Shown here piece after piece: positions 26,618 through 35,853 of a stretch of 64,000 bases of DNA. The translations under genes and the position numbers were made by a program. The notes beneath the pieces were generated by a model that was not told where the DNA came from, did not search any database, and saw nothing but the letters and a program-made list of their open reading frames with translations. Origin of the DNA: Litchfieldia alkalitelluris (GTDB lineage Bacteria > Bacillota > Bacilli > Bacillales > Salisediminibacteriaceae); the NCBI RefSeq assembly GCF_002153425.1, contig NZ_KZ119600.1:2593920-2657919 (forward strand). Reading direction: 5' to 3'. The first letter of the stretch is position 1; each line of letters opens with the position of its first letter.

Positions 26618-29398
26618 TTATACTTCTGCCATCTCCCGCTCCATGTTAGATTCCGAGAACGATGTTCCCCTGTTTTTAACAAAGATAGTTAAGAGTGTTA
26701 ACAAGGCAAACAATCCGAAGAATCCAAGTAATACTAGAGCGTTTTGCAATACATACCCTAGGTTTGAAAATGAAATAGCTGTATTAAACCCTGCAATAGA
26801 ATACGTGAAAGGTACAAACGGACTTATACTTTGTAACCCTTCAGGTAATAAAACAATTGGCAGTGGTCCTCCAGTTATACCTAACTGTAAGACAAGCAAT
26901 GCAAAAGCAATGATTCTACCAAGATTTCCAGCTAATGTGACCAAGAATAAAATAATCATCGCAAATGTTAAACTTGCAATTATTGTGAAAATCACAAATT
27001 GTAAACCATTTAATATATCTAATCGTAGAATGAACATCACTATAAATGATACGAGTAGCGCTTGTGCTACTGCTAATATTCCAGTTAACAAAAATTTACT
27101 GAAGAACCATGAGAATGCTGATCTTGGTTCATGTTCTGGCTTTGCAAAATTTATGAAGAGTGACATTACCAACATACCGATAAACAAAGCAATAGATATA
27201 TGATATGGAGCAGTTGAGTTACGATATTGTGAATATGGATTCGCAACTTCCCCGATTGCTTCTACAGGCGTTGCAAACATATCATAGTTTGCCTCTCCCA
27301 CATTCACTGCACCAGTTTCCTCTGCCCCAGCTGCTAAGCTTGTATGCAGCTCTTCACTTCCCTCTTTCAATTGGTCTGCACCAATGTTTAGTTCCATTAC
27401 ACCTTCCGTCAATGTTCCCCAGCCTGTTTCTACGGCAGCGGTTCCCTCTTGAATTTGTCCTGAACCGTTATTTAACTGAATAACACCTTCCGTAAGGGCT
27501 CCCCAGCCTGTTTCTACGCTAGCCGTTCCTTCGCGAATCTCACCTGAGCCAGCATGTAGTTCACTAGCTCCTTCTGTAAGGGCTCCCCAGCCTGTTTCTA
27601 CACTTGCTGTACCTTCGCGGATTTCACTAGATCCAGCGTGAAGATCACCTGCTCCCTCTGTGAGAGCTACCCAGCCTGTTTCTACACTGGCAGTTCCTTC
27701 GCGGATCTCACTTGAGCCAGCATGCAGTTCGCCTGCACCTTCAGTGAGGGCCTGCCAGCCTCCCAGTAACGAGCCTGCACCTTCTTTTAACTGACCAGTT
27801 CCATCTTTTAACTCACTAGTACCAGCAATTAGTTCTTTCCAGCCTCTGTTAACAGACGCTGTTCCTCCCGCTAGTTCCTGTGAGCCAGCAACTAATTGAG
27901 TAGATCCTTCATGGACTGCAGTTTGACCAACTACTAACATGCCTAATCCATCATCTAAATCATCAATACCTTGTTTTGCGTCGCCGAGTCCTGCTGCAAT
28001 CAGATCAGCACCATTTTTCATATCAGCTACGCCATTTGATAAATCGTCTAACATATTTAAATCTAGCTCTATACCTATTGCTTCTAATAGTCCACCTAAT
28101 AGATCAGGTGGCAGAGCAGCCAATTCAAGTAACGGTCCAATACTCCCAGAAAACTCTTCCATGCCAGCTGCCAATTGCTGACTTCCTTCCTCTAATTCAC
28201 CTAATCCATTTCGGAGTTCACTTGACCCTTCTTTTGCACCCTGTAAGCCCACTAATACTTCTCCAATCCCATCATGCAAATCTTGATTTCCTTCTGCAAC
28301 ATCTTTGCCCCCTGCAGCCATTCTTTCAACGTCATCTTCACTGGCTAGTAAGTTTTGTAAAAGGAAATCTGTGCCTTCATCTACTTCCACCGTACCACCG
28401 GCTAATCTCGAGACATCTGGAGCCCCGTTCTTCAATTCAGTATAAATTTGATTGGTACCTTGATTTAATTCCACAGCACCATCGGCCAGTCGCGATATAT
28501 CTGAGGCGCCATTTCTTAGCTCCATATAAATTTGATTCGTTCCATTATTTAATTCAACAGCACCGTTAGCTAATCTCGATATATCTGGGGAACCATTCCT
28601 CAGCTCAGTTAAAATTTGATTTGCCCCATTATTCAAATCGACAGCTCCATTAGCTAATCTCGATATATCTGGAGCCCCATTCCTTAACTCAGTTAATACC
28701 TGGGAGGTTCCTTCATTTAACTCCTCTGCTCCAGAAGCCAACTCGGATATACTTGGTGATTGTTCCTGTAGAGACTCCAACATTTCACTTGTACCGTCAA
28801 AAACCTGAATAGTACCATCATGAATTTGTTTCGATCCATCTGCAGCTTGCTCAAATCCTACTGCAACCTCACCAATTGTATCAAATACGGTTTGTGCATA
28901 CTGCTGTGTTATTGTAGCTGAAAGAGTTGATTTAATCTGTTCTAACCCCGTAGACGTTACAGTTGCCCCGATAAAACTTAGACCTTCATTTTGAATATAG
29001 TTCAACTCTAGTTTTTGTGGATTTTCTTCAAGTACGGTTGGAACATTTGCAGAAAAATTCTCTGGAATTTCTATTACCAAATAATAGTCTAGGTTTTCTA
29101 ATCCTTTTAGCGCCTCTTCAGCAGTAACAAACTCCCAGCCTAATCCTGGGGTGCTCTTTAATTCCTCAATCAAGTCTTCCCCAACGTTAAGAGCTTCTTC
29201 ACCAAACACTGCTCCCTGATCATTATTTACTACAGCAACTGGCAAATTTTCAACATGGTCTTGTGGACCAAATGTTGCAGATAGTTGTATGGATGCATAT
29301 ATGACAGGAATTAATAACGCCCCAATCGCTGAAAAAAGCACGGCTTTCCGCTTCGTAAGTGCTGCTAAATCTGCAAGTAGTAATGAAATCGCTTTCAA
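26618..29398 (-). CDS. YhgE/Pip-type membrane protein with long 28-residue repeats
   Basis: A 926-residue protein of the YhgE/Pip family, whose members accompany type VII secretion or act as phage receptors. One N-terminal helix (LFSAIGALLIPVIYASI) is followed by an extracellular domain with VAVVNNDQGA. Two tandem arrays come next: about five units like ISRLANGAVELNNGTNQ, then about five like EIREGTASVETGWGALTEGA, both with a 28-residue period. Six C-terminal helices of ABC-2 transporter type end the protein. No type VII genes are nearby. The repeats suggest a long helical rod outside the cell. Confidence 0.85.
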   Translation of the reverse strand: MKAISLLLADLAALTKRKAVLFSAIGALLIPVIYASIQLSATFGPQDHVENLPVAVVNNDQGAVFGEEALNVGEDLIEELKSTPGLGWEFVTAEEALKGLENLDYYLVIEIPENFSANVPTVLEENPQKLELNYIQNEGLSFIGATVTSTGLEQIKSTLSATITQQYAQTVFDTIGEVAVGFEQAADGSKQIHDGTIQVFDGTSEMLESLQEQSPSISELASGAEELNEGTSQVLTELRNGAPDISRLANGAVDLNNGANQILTELRNGSPDISRLANGAVELNNGTNQIYMELRNGASDISRLADGAVELNQGTNQIYTELKNGAPDVSRLAGGTVEVDEGTDFLLQNLLASEDDVERMAAGGKDVAEGNQDLHDGIGEVLVGLQGAKEGSSELRNGLGELEEGSQQLAAGMEEFSGSIGPLLELAALPPDLLGGLLEAIGIELDLNMLDDLSNGVADMKNGADLIAAGLGDAKQGIDDLDDGLGMLVVGQTAVHEGSTQLVAGSQELAGGTASVNRGWKELIAGTSELKDGTGQLKEGAGSLLGGWQALTEGAGELHAGSSEIREGTASVETGWVALTEGAGDLHAGSSEIREGTASVETGWGALTEGASELHAGSGEIREGTASVETGWGALTEGVIQLNNGSGQIQEGTAAVETGWGTLTEGVMELNIGADQLKEGSEELHTSLAAGAEETGAVNVGEANYDMFATPVEAIGEVANPYSQYRNSTAPYHISIALFIGMLVMSLFINFAKPEHEPRSAFSWFFSKFLLTGILAVAQALLVSFIVMFILRLDILNGLQFVIFTIIASLTFAMIILFLVTLAGNLGRIIAFALLVLQLGITGGPLPIVLLPEGLQSISPFVPFTYSIAGFNTAISFSNLGYVLQNALVLLGFFGLFALLTLLTIFVKNRGTSFSESNMEREMAEV

Positions 29399-30023
29399 TT
29401 TAGTATTGCACCCCCTTAAGTAAACATTAAAATCCTCATGTTAATAACCAAACCAAATCACCTTATAAAAAATAGTATTATCTTGAAACAAAATCCCCCC
29501 TCTCAAAGAATACAACCTTTGTTCTAGTACAGCCATACTAACTAGAATAGTCATCTCTCTGATTACAAAGTTCTTTCACCTCTTTTTTGCTGAATAGATA
29601 TAAAATAAACAGAAAATTTAGAACTTATTATCCAATGATATGTAATAGGGTTACTTTAAACAACCCCACTAAATATCGTGTATGTTTCAGCTTGTATTTT
29701 TCACCCTACATATGTAGGGGTTGTGTTATGTAACACATTTAACTCTATTGGAAAATAGTAAAGAGAGCCAAGAGAGAAAGTAGGGAGTTGTGAGTTGTGT
29801 AATAAGGAGTATCTATCATTACCATGTTGACGTGGTTTAATAGAGAAATCAAAAAACTGCAGGCGATTTGCATGCAGATCTTTAAAAATAGTTAATAGTA
29901 CTAAGGCAAAAGTATCATAATGTTTAATCAATGATTTAGGCAATGTGGTTCTTGATATATTTAGGCATTATGCTAAAATTAGTTAGAAAATTCAAAATTA
30001 TCCATCGGTGAGGTGTACATAGG
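29399..30023. other. 625-bp stretch without a supported gene
   Basis: This is the divergent region between the YhgE/Pip gene and the OmpA-like gene. An 80-codon minus-strand frame at 29701-29943 has no ribosome binding site and is not called. I see no clear operator, RNA or terminator. Confidence 0.35.
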
Positions 30024-31540
30024 GTGAAGGTAATGAAATCTTTATTGTTGATTTCTCTTTTTATAATTTATTTTGTTGCTTGTGATAAGGAGGATCTCGA
30101 GTCAATAGCTGAAAATGAAGCTAATGGTAATGATCAGCTTGATAGTCCTGTGGCAGATCAAGAAGTTGATGAACAAGAGGGTGAGGCTGCGATTGAAGAT
30201 GACGAAGGTGATACGGAAGAAACAATGGCCAAAGTGGATGAACATCAAGAGATTACACCAAACATTTTCTTTTCTGGAAAACTAACCTTAACGGATGAAA
30301 AAGTCATAGTTGACGCTCAATCTAATTTACCTGCAGATGTGCATGTTGAGTTACGTGCCTCCGCTTCCCCATATGGAGGAAGGCCAACTACAACTTCTTT
30401 AGCTTATGAAAAAATTGAAGTAGATGAAGAAGGAAACATTAGAGGTTCTGCTTCATTTGACGAATCATTCTTCGATTCGAATATAAATGAACTTATCACG
30501 CTTGAACTACGTTTTGACCCTGCTAGAATCTCTTCTCTTCATGATCAAGCAAAAGAGATGCGATCTATTTATGGGGGGAAAAAGGTGAGAATTTAGACGG
30601 ACCATTTGTTGTGGAAACTTATAAAACTTATCATATAGAACCTATTTTCTATGTATCAGCAGCAGGAGTTGTGCCTGTAAACAATGGAGAAGTATATACA
30701 ATTGAAGTGCCAGACTTTGATGAACCACCTATCGATTACGGTGAAACGAATGTTTGGATAGATGGTGAAATTGTGGATATCGATCATAGGTATGTTTACG
30801 TTGAAGGGTCATCAAATTTAATAGAAGGAATGCTACTTCGCGGTAATATCAAGAGTAGTGAAGATGCTATGCATAATCAGAATCCATTTAACTTTACTAC
30901 AACAATAAAAAAAGATGGAACATATACAATACCAATAGAATATAAATCCCTAACTGATGAAGGCTTTATTATCATTAATTCTATTGCAGGTTTAAATCAC
31001 CCTCGCGGTAGAGTAATCTTAGATACTTATGGTGAAGAGTTTGAGAATATGCAAGGTGATCTTGTAAGAGAAAGATATGCTGGAAAAACAGAACAGCTAA
31101 TTGAGTTAATTATCCCCTTGAATCCCGAGTATGAAGATGCTCCAGATCAAGTTGACGTGACTAGAGATGGAGATGAAACGAAGCTCCTATTATCAGATGA
31201 TATATTATTTGAGTTTGGAAAAAGTGACATTACTGAGGACGGTAATCGTGTTATTCAAGAAATAGCAACTTGGCTTGAAACTCAAGAATACGGTGGCCAA
31301 ATAAAAATCTATGGTCACACTGATAATATTGGTGGTGATGATATTAATCAACCCTTATCTGAAAATAGAGCTGAGAATGTCTATCAGTCATTACTTTCCC
31401 ACCTAGAAGAAACAACCTTTTTTGATTTTGAAGTGAAAGGTTTCGGAAAAAATGAACCCATTGCAACGAATGAGGATGAAGAAGGAAGACAGCGTAATAG
31501 GAGAGTTGAGATTATTCTAGGGGAATCTAGTGAAAATTAA
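30024..31540 (+). pseudogene. OmpA-family lipoprotein, frameshifted
   Basis: The GTG at 30024 follows GAGGTG and begins a lipoprotein signal with lipobox YFVAC. An acidic linker follows, then a 100-residue domain. The frame breaks at GGGGGGAAAAA near 30573-30585. Adding one base joins GGKKGENLDGPFVVETYKTY and the rest of the protein. The C-terminal 110 residues are an OmpA peptidoglycan-binding domain: LSDDILFEFGKSDITEDG, GHTDNIG and LSENRAENV with RQRNRRVEI. In Bacillaceae such proteins tether to the wall. The single homopolymer shift could be a sequencing error. Confidence 0.82.
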
Positions 31541-31561
31541 TATTAATAAATAGATGAAGCC

Positions 31562-31601
31562 AAAAGCCCAATGTAGCATAGCGCAGCTACATTGGGCTTT
31601 T
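31562..31601. terminator. Bidirectional terminator
   Basis: AAAAGCCCAATGTAGC and GCTACATTGGGCTTTT form a perfect 16-base stem with terminal A and T runs. It separates the convergent OmpA-like and VKOR genes. Confidence 0.85.
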
Positions 31602-31620
31602 GAACAAACTTTTGAAGCTA

Positions 31621-32253
31621 TTATCCACCTGGAGCTGGGATAATTGTTGCAATCCAAAAGCTAAGCACAGGAAGTACAGATACCATAAACATGAGGAATA
31701 ACCATGTCAGGCCTCTTCTATCCACGACAGACTTAACATCAGGCAAAAATTCTCGAAGTGGTGGTAACTTACTCATACGCAACATAATTAACTCAAGTAT
31801 GAAGAGCAATGTGGAAGCTGCTGCTGACACCATACAAAATGGACAAATAGCGCCAATTACAAATAATTGTAAATAAACAAAGAATGATGAAGCTATAACA
31901 CCTGTTGCTGAAATTGGCGTTAAAATTTTTAGCACTAAGGGATTGCGAGAGTATAGCCATAATCCTGAAAATAATAATACTGTAAGGTAATAAAATGCCC
32001 CTAATAATGCCAATGGAATTCCTAACACATATGCCCACTCACTGGTCATAACTGCCCAAGGTGTTCCTGTTACATCAAAACCTGCTGGTAATGGTAATAC
32101 CCAAAAGTGAATACCAGTCAAGAAGACACTTACTGCCCAACCGATTGCAGCAATTACAGTGAATATCACAAACAGTTTAGGTACAACTGATCCATAATTA
32201 TATGATGGATCATTAGGTGACTCTTGTTTTACTTTTCTTCTGATTTCTTTCAT
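31621..32253 (-). CDS. Vitamin K epoxide reductase (VKOR)-type thiol oxidase
   Basis: A 210-residue membrane protein with five likely helices. The redox motif ICPFC lies in the fourth helix, with the conserved serine/tryptophan region FDVTGTPWAVMTSEWAY upstream, as in bacterial VKOR proteins that reoxidise DsbA-like partners. The start follows GGAGGGG. A perfect promoter overlaid by inverted repeats lies just upstream. No partner thioredoxin gene is adjacent. Disulfide formation outside the membrane is the family role; the physiological partner here is unknown. Confidence 0.88.
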   Translation of the reverse strand: MKEIRRKVKQESPNDPSYNYGSVVPKLFVIFTVIAAIGWAVSVFLTGIHFWVLPLPAGFDVTGTPWAVMTSEWAYVLGIPLALLGAFYYLTVLLFSGLWLYSRNPLVLKILTPISATGVIASSFFVYLQLFVIGAICPFCMVSAAASTLLFILELIMLRMSKLPPLREFLPDVKSVVDRRGLTWLFLMFMVSVLPVLSFWIATIIPAPGG

Positions 32254-32283
32254 TTATAACCCCTCCAAATTATTTCCTCTTTA

Positions 32284-32335
32284 TATACCCCCTTAGGTAT
32301 ATTTGAATTATAATATACGGTATGGGGTATGTCAA
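32284..32335 (-). promoter_or_regulatory. Consensus promoter with two CsoR/CstR-like operators
   Basis: On the minus strand TTGACA (32330-32335), a 17-base spacer and TATAAT (32307-32312) make a perfect vegetative promoter. The spacer holds ATACCCCATACCGTAT. Just downstream, at the expected start of transcription, lies the 18-base TATACC-TAAGGG-GGTATA (32284-32301). Such ATACC...GGTAT palindromes are bound by CsoR-family repressors, which sense copper, persulfide or formaldehyde. Regulation is inferred; no csoR-type gene is in the window. Confidence 0.7.
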
Positions 32336-32517
32336 GAGGTTGTTAAAATTAACCTTTATGTTCAGGGAATTGGGATGATTTGTCATATTGTTCTCAATAT
32401 ACATAGATTAGTTTCTGTGGCTCACTCCTCTCAGAAGGTACTGAATTGTTGTGTTAAAATATACTTGAAGCAACGACATTGAACGAGTAAACCATAGTAA
32501 AGTTGGAGGAAAAATTA

Positions 32518-33483
32518 ATGCACTTTATAGAAGTAAGACATTCATTGCTTTCAAATAAAACAATTGAATATTTATTGAGGTTCTATGACATTGGTAATAT
32601 ACTAAATTGTTCATTTTTAACTAGGGGGTTAAATGATACTTACTTCATTCTTACTGAGAGGAAGAAGTATATATTTCGAATTTATAGAAAAGGTTGGAGA
32701 GAAAAATCCGATATTCTCTTTGAGCTTGATGCAATCAATCATACTTCAGAAAATGGTATATCTGTATCCAAACCATTGATCCGAAAGGATGGGCTATGGC
32801 TAACTGAAATACCTACACCAGAGGGAACTCGATACGGAGTTTTATTTCATTATACAGAAGGTGATAGACCTGAAATTAACGAAGAGAATTGCTTTATTAT
32901 CGGAAAAACATTAGGAAATATTCATCAAGCAACTGACTCTTTCACTTCAAGTTATGAGAGAGATGTTGAATTAAACCTTTCCCATTTATTAGATAGGCCT
33001 GTAGATATAATTACGCCTATATTACGGGAATTTAGTAGTAAGAAAGAAGCTACCTTCAATACGATCATATCAAATATAAAAAACTACTTATATGAGAAAA
33101 ACAGTCTTGATTATGGTTTCTGTCACGGTGATTTCCATAATTTTAATATGCACATAGATAACAAGAAGCTTGAGGTTTTTGATTTCGATTGTTGTGGTTT
33201 TGGATATCGTGCATATGATGTATCTGTATTTTTGTGGAACTTAAAGCAGAACTACCCTAGTCTAGAACAATCATGCTGGGACTCTTTCATGAATGGTTAC
33301 CTGAGTCAAAAGAGCATGAGTAAAAATGATATGAAAGAGATAATAAAATTCGTTACCCTAAGGCGCATTTGGTTTATGGGGATTTTAATAAAAAATGACG
33401 ATATTTGGGGAACGATTTGGAGAAACGGAAGCAATTTTGAGCATTTCATTTCACAACTAGAGCAGGACGCAGAACATTATTAA
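32518..33483 (+). CDS. Aminoglycoside/choline-kinase-like phosphotransferase
   Basis: The ATG at 32518 follows GGAGG by eight bases. The protein kinase-like fold is clear: the phosphate-binding segment LTRGLNDTYFI, KYIFRIYRKG with the likely ATP-binding residue, the catalytic loop FCHGDFHNFNMHID and the metal site VFDFDCCGFG. Bacterial members phosphorylate homoserine, fructosamine, antibiotics or unknown small molecules, and the substrate cannot be read here. It is a single gene ending at a terminator. Confidence 0.85.
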   Translation: MHFIEVRHSLLSNKTIEYLLRFYDIGNILNCSFLTRGLNDTYFILTERKKYIFRIYRKGWREKSDILFELDAINHTSENGISVSKPLIRKDGLWLTEIPTPEGTRYGVLFHYTEGDRPEINEENCFIIGKTLGNIHQATDSFTSSYERDVELNLSHLLDRPVDIITPILREFSSKKEATFNTIISNIKNYLYEKNSLDYGFCHGDFHNFNMHIDNKKLEVFDFDCCGFGYRAYDVSVFLWNLKQNYPSLEQSCWDSFMNGYLSQKSMSKNDMKEIIKFVTLRRIWFMGILIKNDDIWGTIWRNGSNFEHFISQLEQDAEHY

Positions 33484-33520
33484 TTTTTTTATTCATACTT
33501 AAAGAGTACAAATAAAACAT

Positions 33521-33556
33521 AGAGGTTGGGGCAGTTCACCCCAACCTCTTATTCTT
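33521..33556 (+). terminator. Rho-independent terminator
   Basis: AGAGGTTGGGG pairs perfectly with CCCCAACCTCT and runs into TATTCTTT. It lies between the convergent kinase and rsgA genes. Confidence 0.75.
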
Positions 33557-33577
33557 TAATTGAATATCATCATTTGA

Positions 33578-34657
33578 TTATCCCCATTTTTTCTTTTGCT
33601 TGATCCACTTGGCATGTTGCTTCCCTCTTTGTTTTTCTACTATTCTTGCCTTTCCTTCTGCCTTTTTCTCTATATAAGCAAGTTCTCGCTGCAGCTTTTT
33701 ATAGCTTTCAAACCTGCTTTGATCAAGATCACCCGTTTCTATCGCTAACTGAATGGCACAACCTGGTTCATCATTATGCATACAATCCCTAAATCTACAG
33801 TTACGTCCGAACCCTTCAATATCAACAAAACTATGTTGGAAGCCGTATCCTTCGTCACTACCCCAAAGCTGAAGCTCCCGCATCCCTGGAGTATCAACTA
33901 ATATACCTCCTTCAGGAAGAACAAATAGCTCCCTATGAGTTGTCGTATGTCTCCCTTTTGCATCGTCTTCCCGTATATCCTTTACCTCTTGTACTTCTTC
34001 CCCTAGTAAGGCATTAATGATTGTTGACTTCCCAACTCCAGAAGAACCTAGGAGTGCTACTGATTTCCCCTCACCAATATAGAGTTCCACTAACTGATCC
34101 AGCCCCTCATTCTTAACTACGCTCACCACATGAACAGGGACACCATAAGCTACCCCTTCAACTTCTAGTATCTTTTCATCTAGATCCTCGCATAAGTCGG
34201 CTTTACTTAGAATAATAACTGGATTAGCACCGCTCTCCCAGGACATGGTCATGTATCTTTCAAGCCTACGAACATTAAAATCCTGGTTTAAGGCCATGAC
34301 GAGGAAAACCGTGTCAATATTTGCTGCTACTATTTGTTCATTCGTTACTGTTCCTGCTTCTTTCCTAGAAAAACAGCTTTTTCTAGGTAATAGCTTGTGA
34401 ATGGTTGCTTTACCCTCATTAGTTCGTGGCGCTAAGAGAACCCAGTCCCCTACAGCAGGATAGTCCCTCCGCTCCACTGCATCAAAACGATACTTTCCTG
34501 ATACCTCTGAAAGCATTGCCCCTTCTTCTGTCCAAACCTGATACAAACCTTTATGCTCTCGCGTGACTCTGCCAGCCACTAATTCTTTTTCCTGTGAAAA
34601 ATAAGCTGATGCCTTTACTTCCCACTCTTCATCCCAACCATATTTGATTAATGACAA
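33578..34657 (-). CDS. rsgA: Ribosome small-subunit GTPase RsgA
   Basis: A circularly permuted GTPase that checks maturation of the 30S subunit. An OB-fold N-terminal region is followed by the G4 motif ILSKADL, then P-loop GSSGVGKST, the threonine segment GRHTTTHRE and DTPGMREL. The C-terminal zinc site is CRFRDCMH with EPGC. The TTG start follows AGGAGG. Its length, 359 residues, is longer than the usual 290-300, so it may be the second, YjeQ-like RsgA copy often seen in bacilli. Confidence 0.92.
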   Translation of the reverse strand: MSLIKYGWDEEWEVKASAYFSQEKELVAGRVTREHKGLYQVWTEEGAMLSEVSGKYRFDAVERRDYPAVGDWVLLAPRTNEGKATIHKLLPRKSCFSRKEAGTVTNEQIVAANIDTVFLVMALNQDFNVRRLERYMTMSWESGANPVIILSKADLCEDLDEKILEVEGVAYGVPVHVVSVVKNEGLDQLVELYIGEGKSVALLGSSGVGKSTIINALLGEEVQEVKDIREDDAKGRHTTTHRELFVLPEGGILVDTPGMRELQLWGSDEGYGFQHSFVDIEGFGRNCRFRDCMHNDEPGCAIQLAIETGDLDQSRFESYKKLQRELAYIEKKAEGKARIVEKQRGKQHAKWIKQKKKWG

Positions 34658-34730
34658 TTCTAATTCCTCCTAAAAAGATAGTTTGCTTCAACCGCTCCCT
34701 TGCGCAAGTAACGGTTTTCTCCAACACAAA

Positions 34731-34765
34731 AAACCATGAGCTACTGTTTGCACAGCCCATGGTTT
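34731..34765 (-). terminator. Rho-independent terminator
   Basis: On the minus strand AAACCATGGGCT pairs with AGCTCATGGTTT and is followed by TTTT. It ends the short transcript carrying the 26-codon frame at 34839-34919. Confidence 0.7.
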
Positions 34766-34838
34766 ATCTTATTAGAAGTCAAGGATTGTCATTGTAGTAC
34801 TCTAAAGAAACGTAAATACATCTATATAAGACGTTATT

Positions 34839-34919
34839 TTACGAACAAAATACATCCTCCACGGGCTGTGCATATGCAATTAGCTGACCATATGAGAAAA
34901 CACTTTTTACGTTACGCAT
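34839..34919 (-). CDS. Possible 26-residue peptide gene
   Basis: The frame starts at ATG 34919 with AAGGAGGG six bases upstream and encodes MRNVKSVFSYGQ then LIAYAQPVEDVFCS. It has a promoter about 40 bases before the start and an intrinsic terminator about 75 bases after the stop, so a complete small unit is present. The peptide has no membrane helix and one cysteine next to the end. I do not recognise it. It could be a leader or regulatory peptide, and the strength of the call is the context, not the sequence. Confidence 0.5.
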   Translation of the reverse strand: MRNVKSVFSYGQLIAYAQPVEDVFCS

Positions 34920-34955
34920 ATACAACCCTCCTTGGAAAAATATTATTACCTATCC

Positions 34956-34984
34956 ATTATATTCCTTTATCCTATTAAAAACAA
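34956..34984 (-). promoter_or_regulatory. Promoter of the small peptide unit
   Basis: TTGTTT (34979-34984), a 17-base spacer and a perfect TATAAT (34956-34961) on the minus strand. The next frame downstream is the 26-codon gene. Confidence 0.6.
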
Positions 34985-35204
34985 GTACAATTCATTTTAT
35001 TCCGCATTTACTGTCTAACCTTCATTAACTATGAGACCTTACAACCCAGTCTCTGGAAATCTCGGTAAATAAGGCTAATAGGTTTTTTACCCGTTTCCAT
35101 TGTTTCCTAATTTAATTCTTGACTTTAATAAAGTTAAAGTATATCTTTAATATAATTTAAATAATTATTTAATTGTAATTCACTTTTATGAAAGGGTGTA
35201 TTGT

Positions 35205-35504
35205 ATGACACGTGACGCAATCCCAGATTGGTTAGCATCTTTAGATGATGAGGATCTCAGTTTTATTAAAAAATTTATATTATCATCAGGGTCACTCAAA
35301 GAAGTTGCAAGTATTTATGGAGTGACTTATCCTACTGTTCGATTAAGGTTAGACCGTTTAATTCAGAAAATACAAATAGCAGAAGACACATCTAACGACC
35401 CCTATGTTTCACTGATTAAAAGATTAGCAGTAAATGAAAAACTAGACTTTCATACAGCAAAGATTCTAATATCTGAATATAAAAAAACAAAACCTGGAGA
35501 GTGA
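35205..35504 (+). CDS. DUF2089 family DNA-binding-like protein
   Basis: The ATG at 35205 follows AAAGGGTG by six bases. A helix-turn-helix is visible in LKEVASIYGVTYPTVRLRLDRLIQKI, preceded by PDWLASLDDEDLSFIKKFIL, the DUF2089 pattern. The C-terminal 35 residues form a separate helical part. The next gene starts six bases after the stop. It probably controls its own operon, which is inference. Confidence 0.85.
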   Translation: MTRDAIPDWLASLDDEDLSFIKKFILSSGSLKEVASIYGVTYPTVRLRLDRLIQKIQIAEDTSNDPYVSLIKRLAVNEKLDFHTAKILISEYKKTKPGE

Positions 35505-35509
35505 TTTTA

Positions 35510-35809
35510 ATGGAAGAGTTGATTTTATTAACGATTGTATTAGTTGTAATAGTTGGTACGGTACTTCTTCAAATATTTTTATCTAAAAAGGAGAATAAAT
35601 CGTTTGGTTTAATCCTACCAATGATAAGCGTGTTTTTTTCTATAATTGTTGTACTGAATTTATTAAGTCCAACATTTGCTGAAGTTCTGGTAACTTTTTT
35701 GTTGGCCAACATCCCAACAGCCGTACTTATGGCAATATATTATGCTTTCAGGAGTAAATGGAAGAAAAATAAGCAAATTGAAAAAATGAATATCCAAGAC
35801 TTAGATTAA
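35510..35809 (+). CDS. Small membrane protein (99 aa)
   Basis: The ATG at 35510 has GGAGAG eight bases upstream, inside the end of the DUF2089 gene. Three hydrophobic helices are predicted, followed by a basic, coiled tail (RSKWKKNKQIEKMN). It is probably co-transcribed with the DUF2089 gene, an arrangement seen in other bacilli. Function unknown. Confidence 0.75.
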   Translation: MEELILLTIVLVVIVGTVLLQIFLSKKENKSFGLILPMISVFFSIIVVLNLLSPTFAEVLVTFLLANIPTAVLMAIYYAFRSKWKKNKQIEKMNIQDLD

Positions 35810-35853
35810 TGGTTATTTATGATGTATCATTAAGAATAAAGGGGGGATTTTGT

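Noticed and set aside
26511-28569. Plus-strand frames opposite the YhgE/Pip gene
   Set aside because: They are antisense shadows of a long, repeat-rich gene and lack start signals.
29701-29943. 80-codon minus-strand frame in the YhgE/OmpA gap
   Set aside because: No ribosome binding site and no known motif; might be a transposase scrap but nothing supports this.
34736-34978. 80-codon plus-strand frame
   Set aside because: It is antisense to the small peptide unit, whose promoter, binding site and terminator are all on the minus strand.
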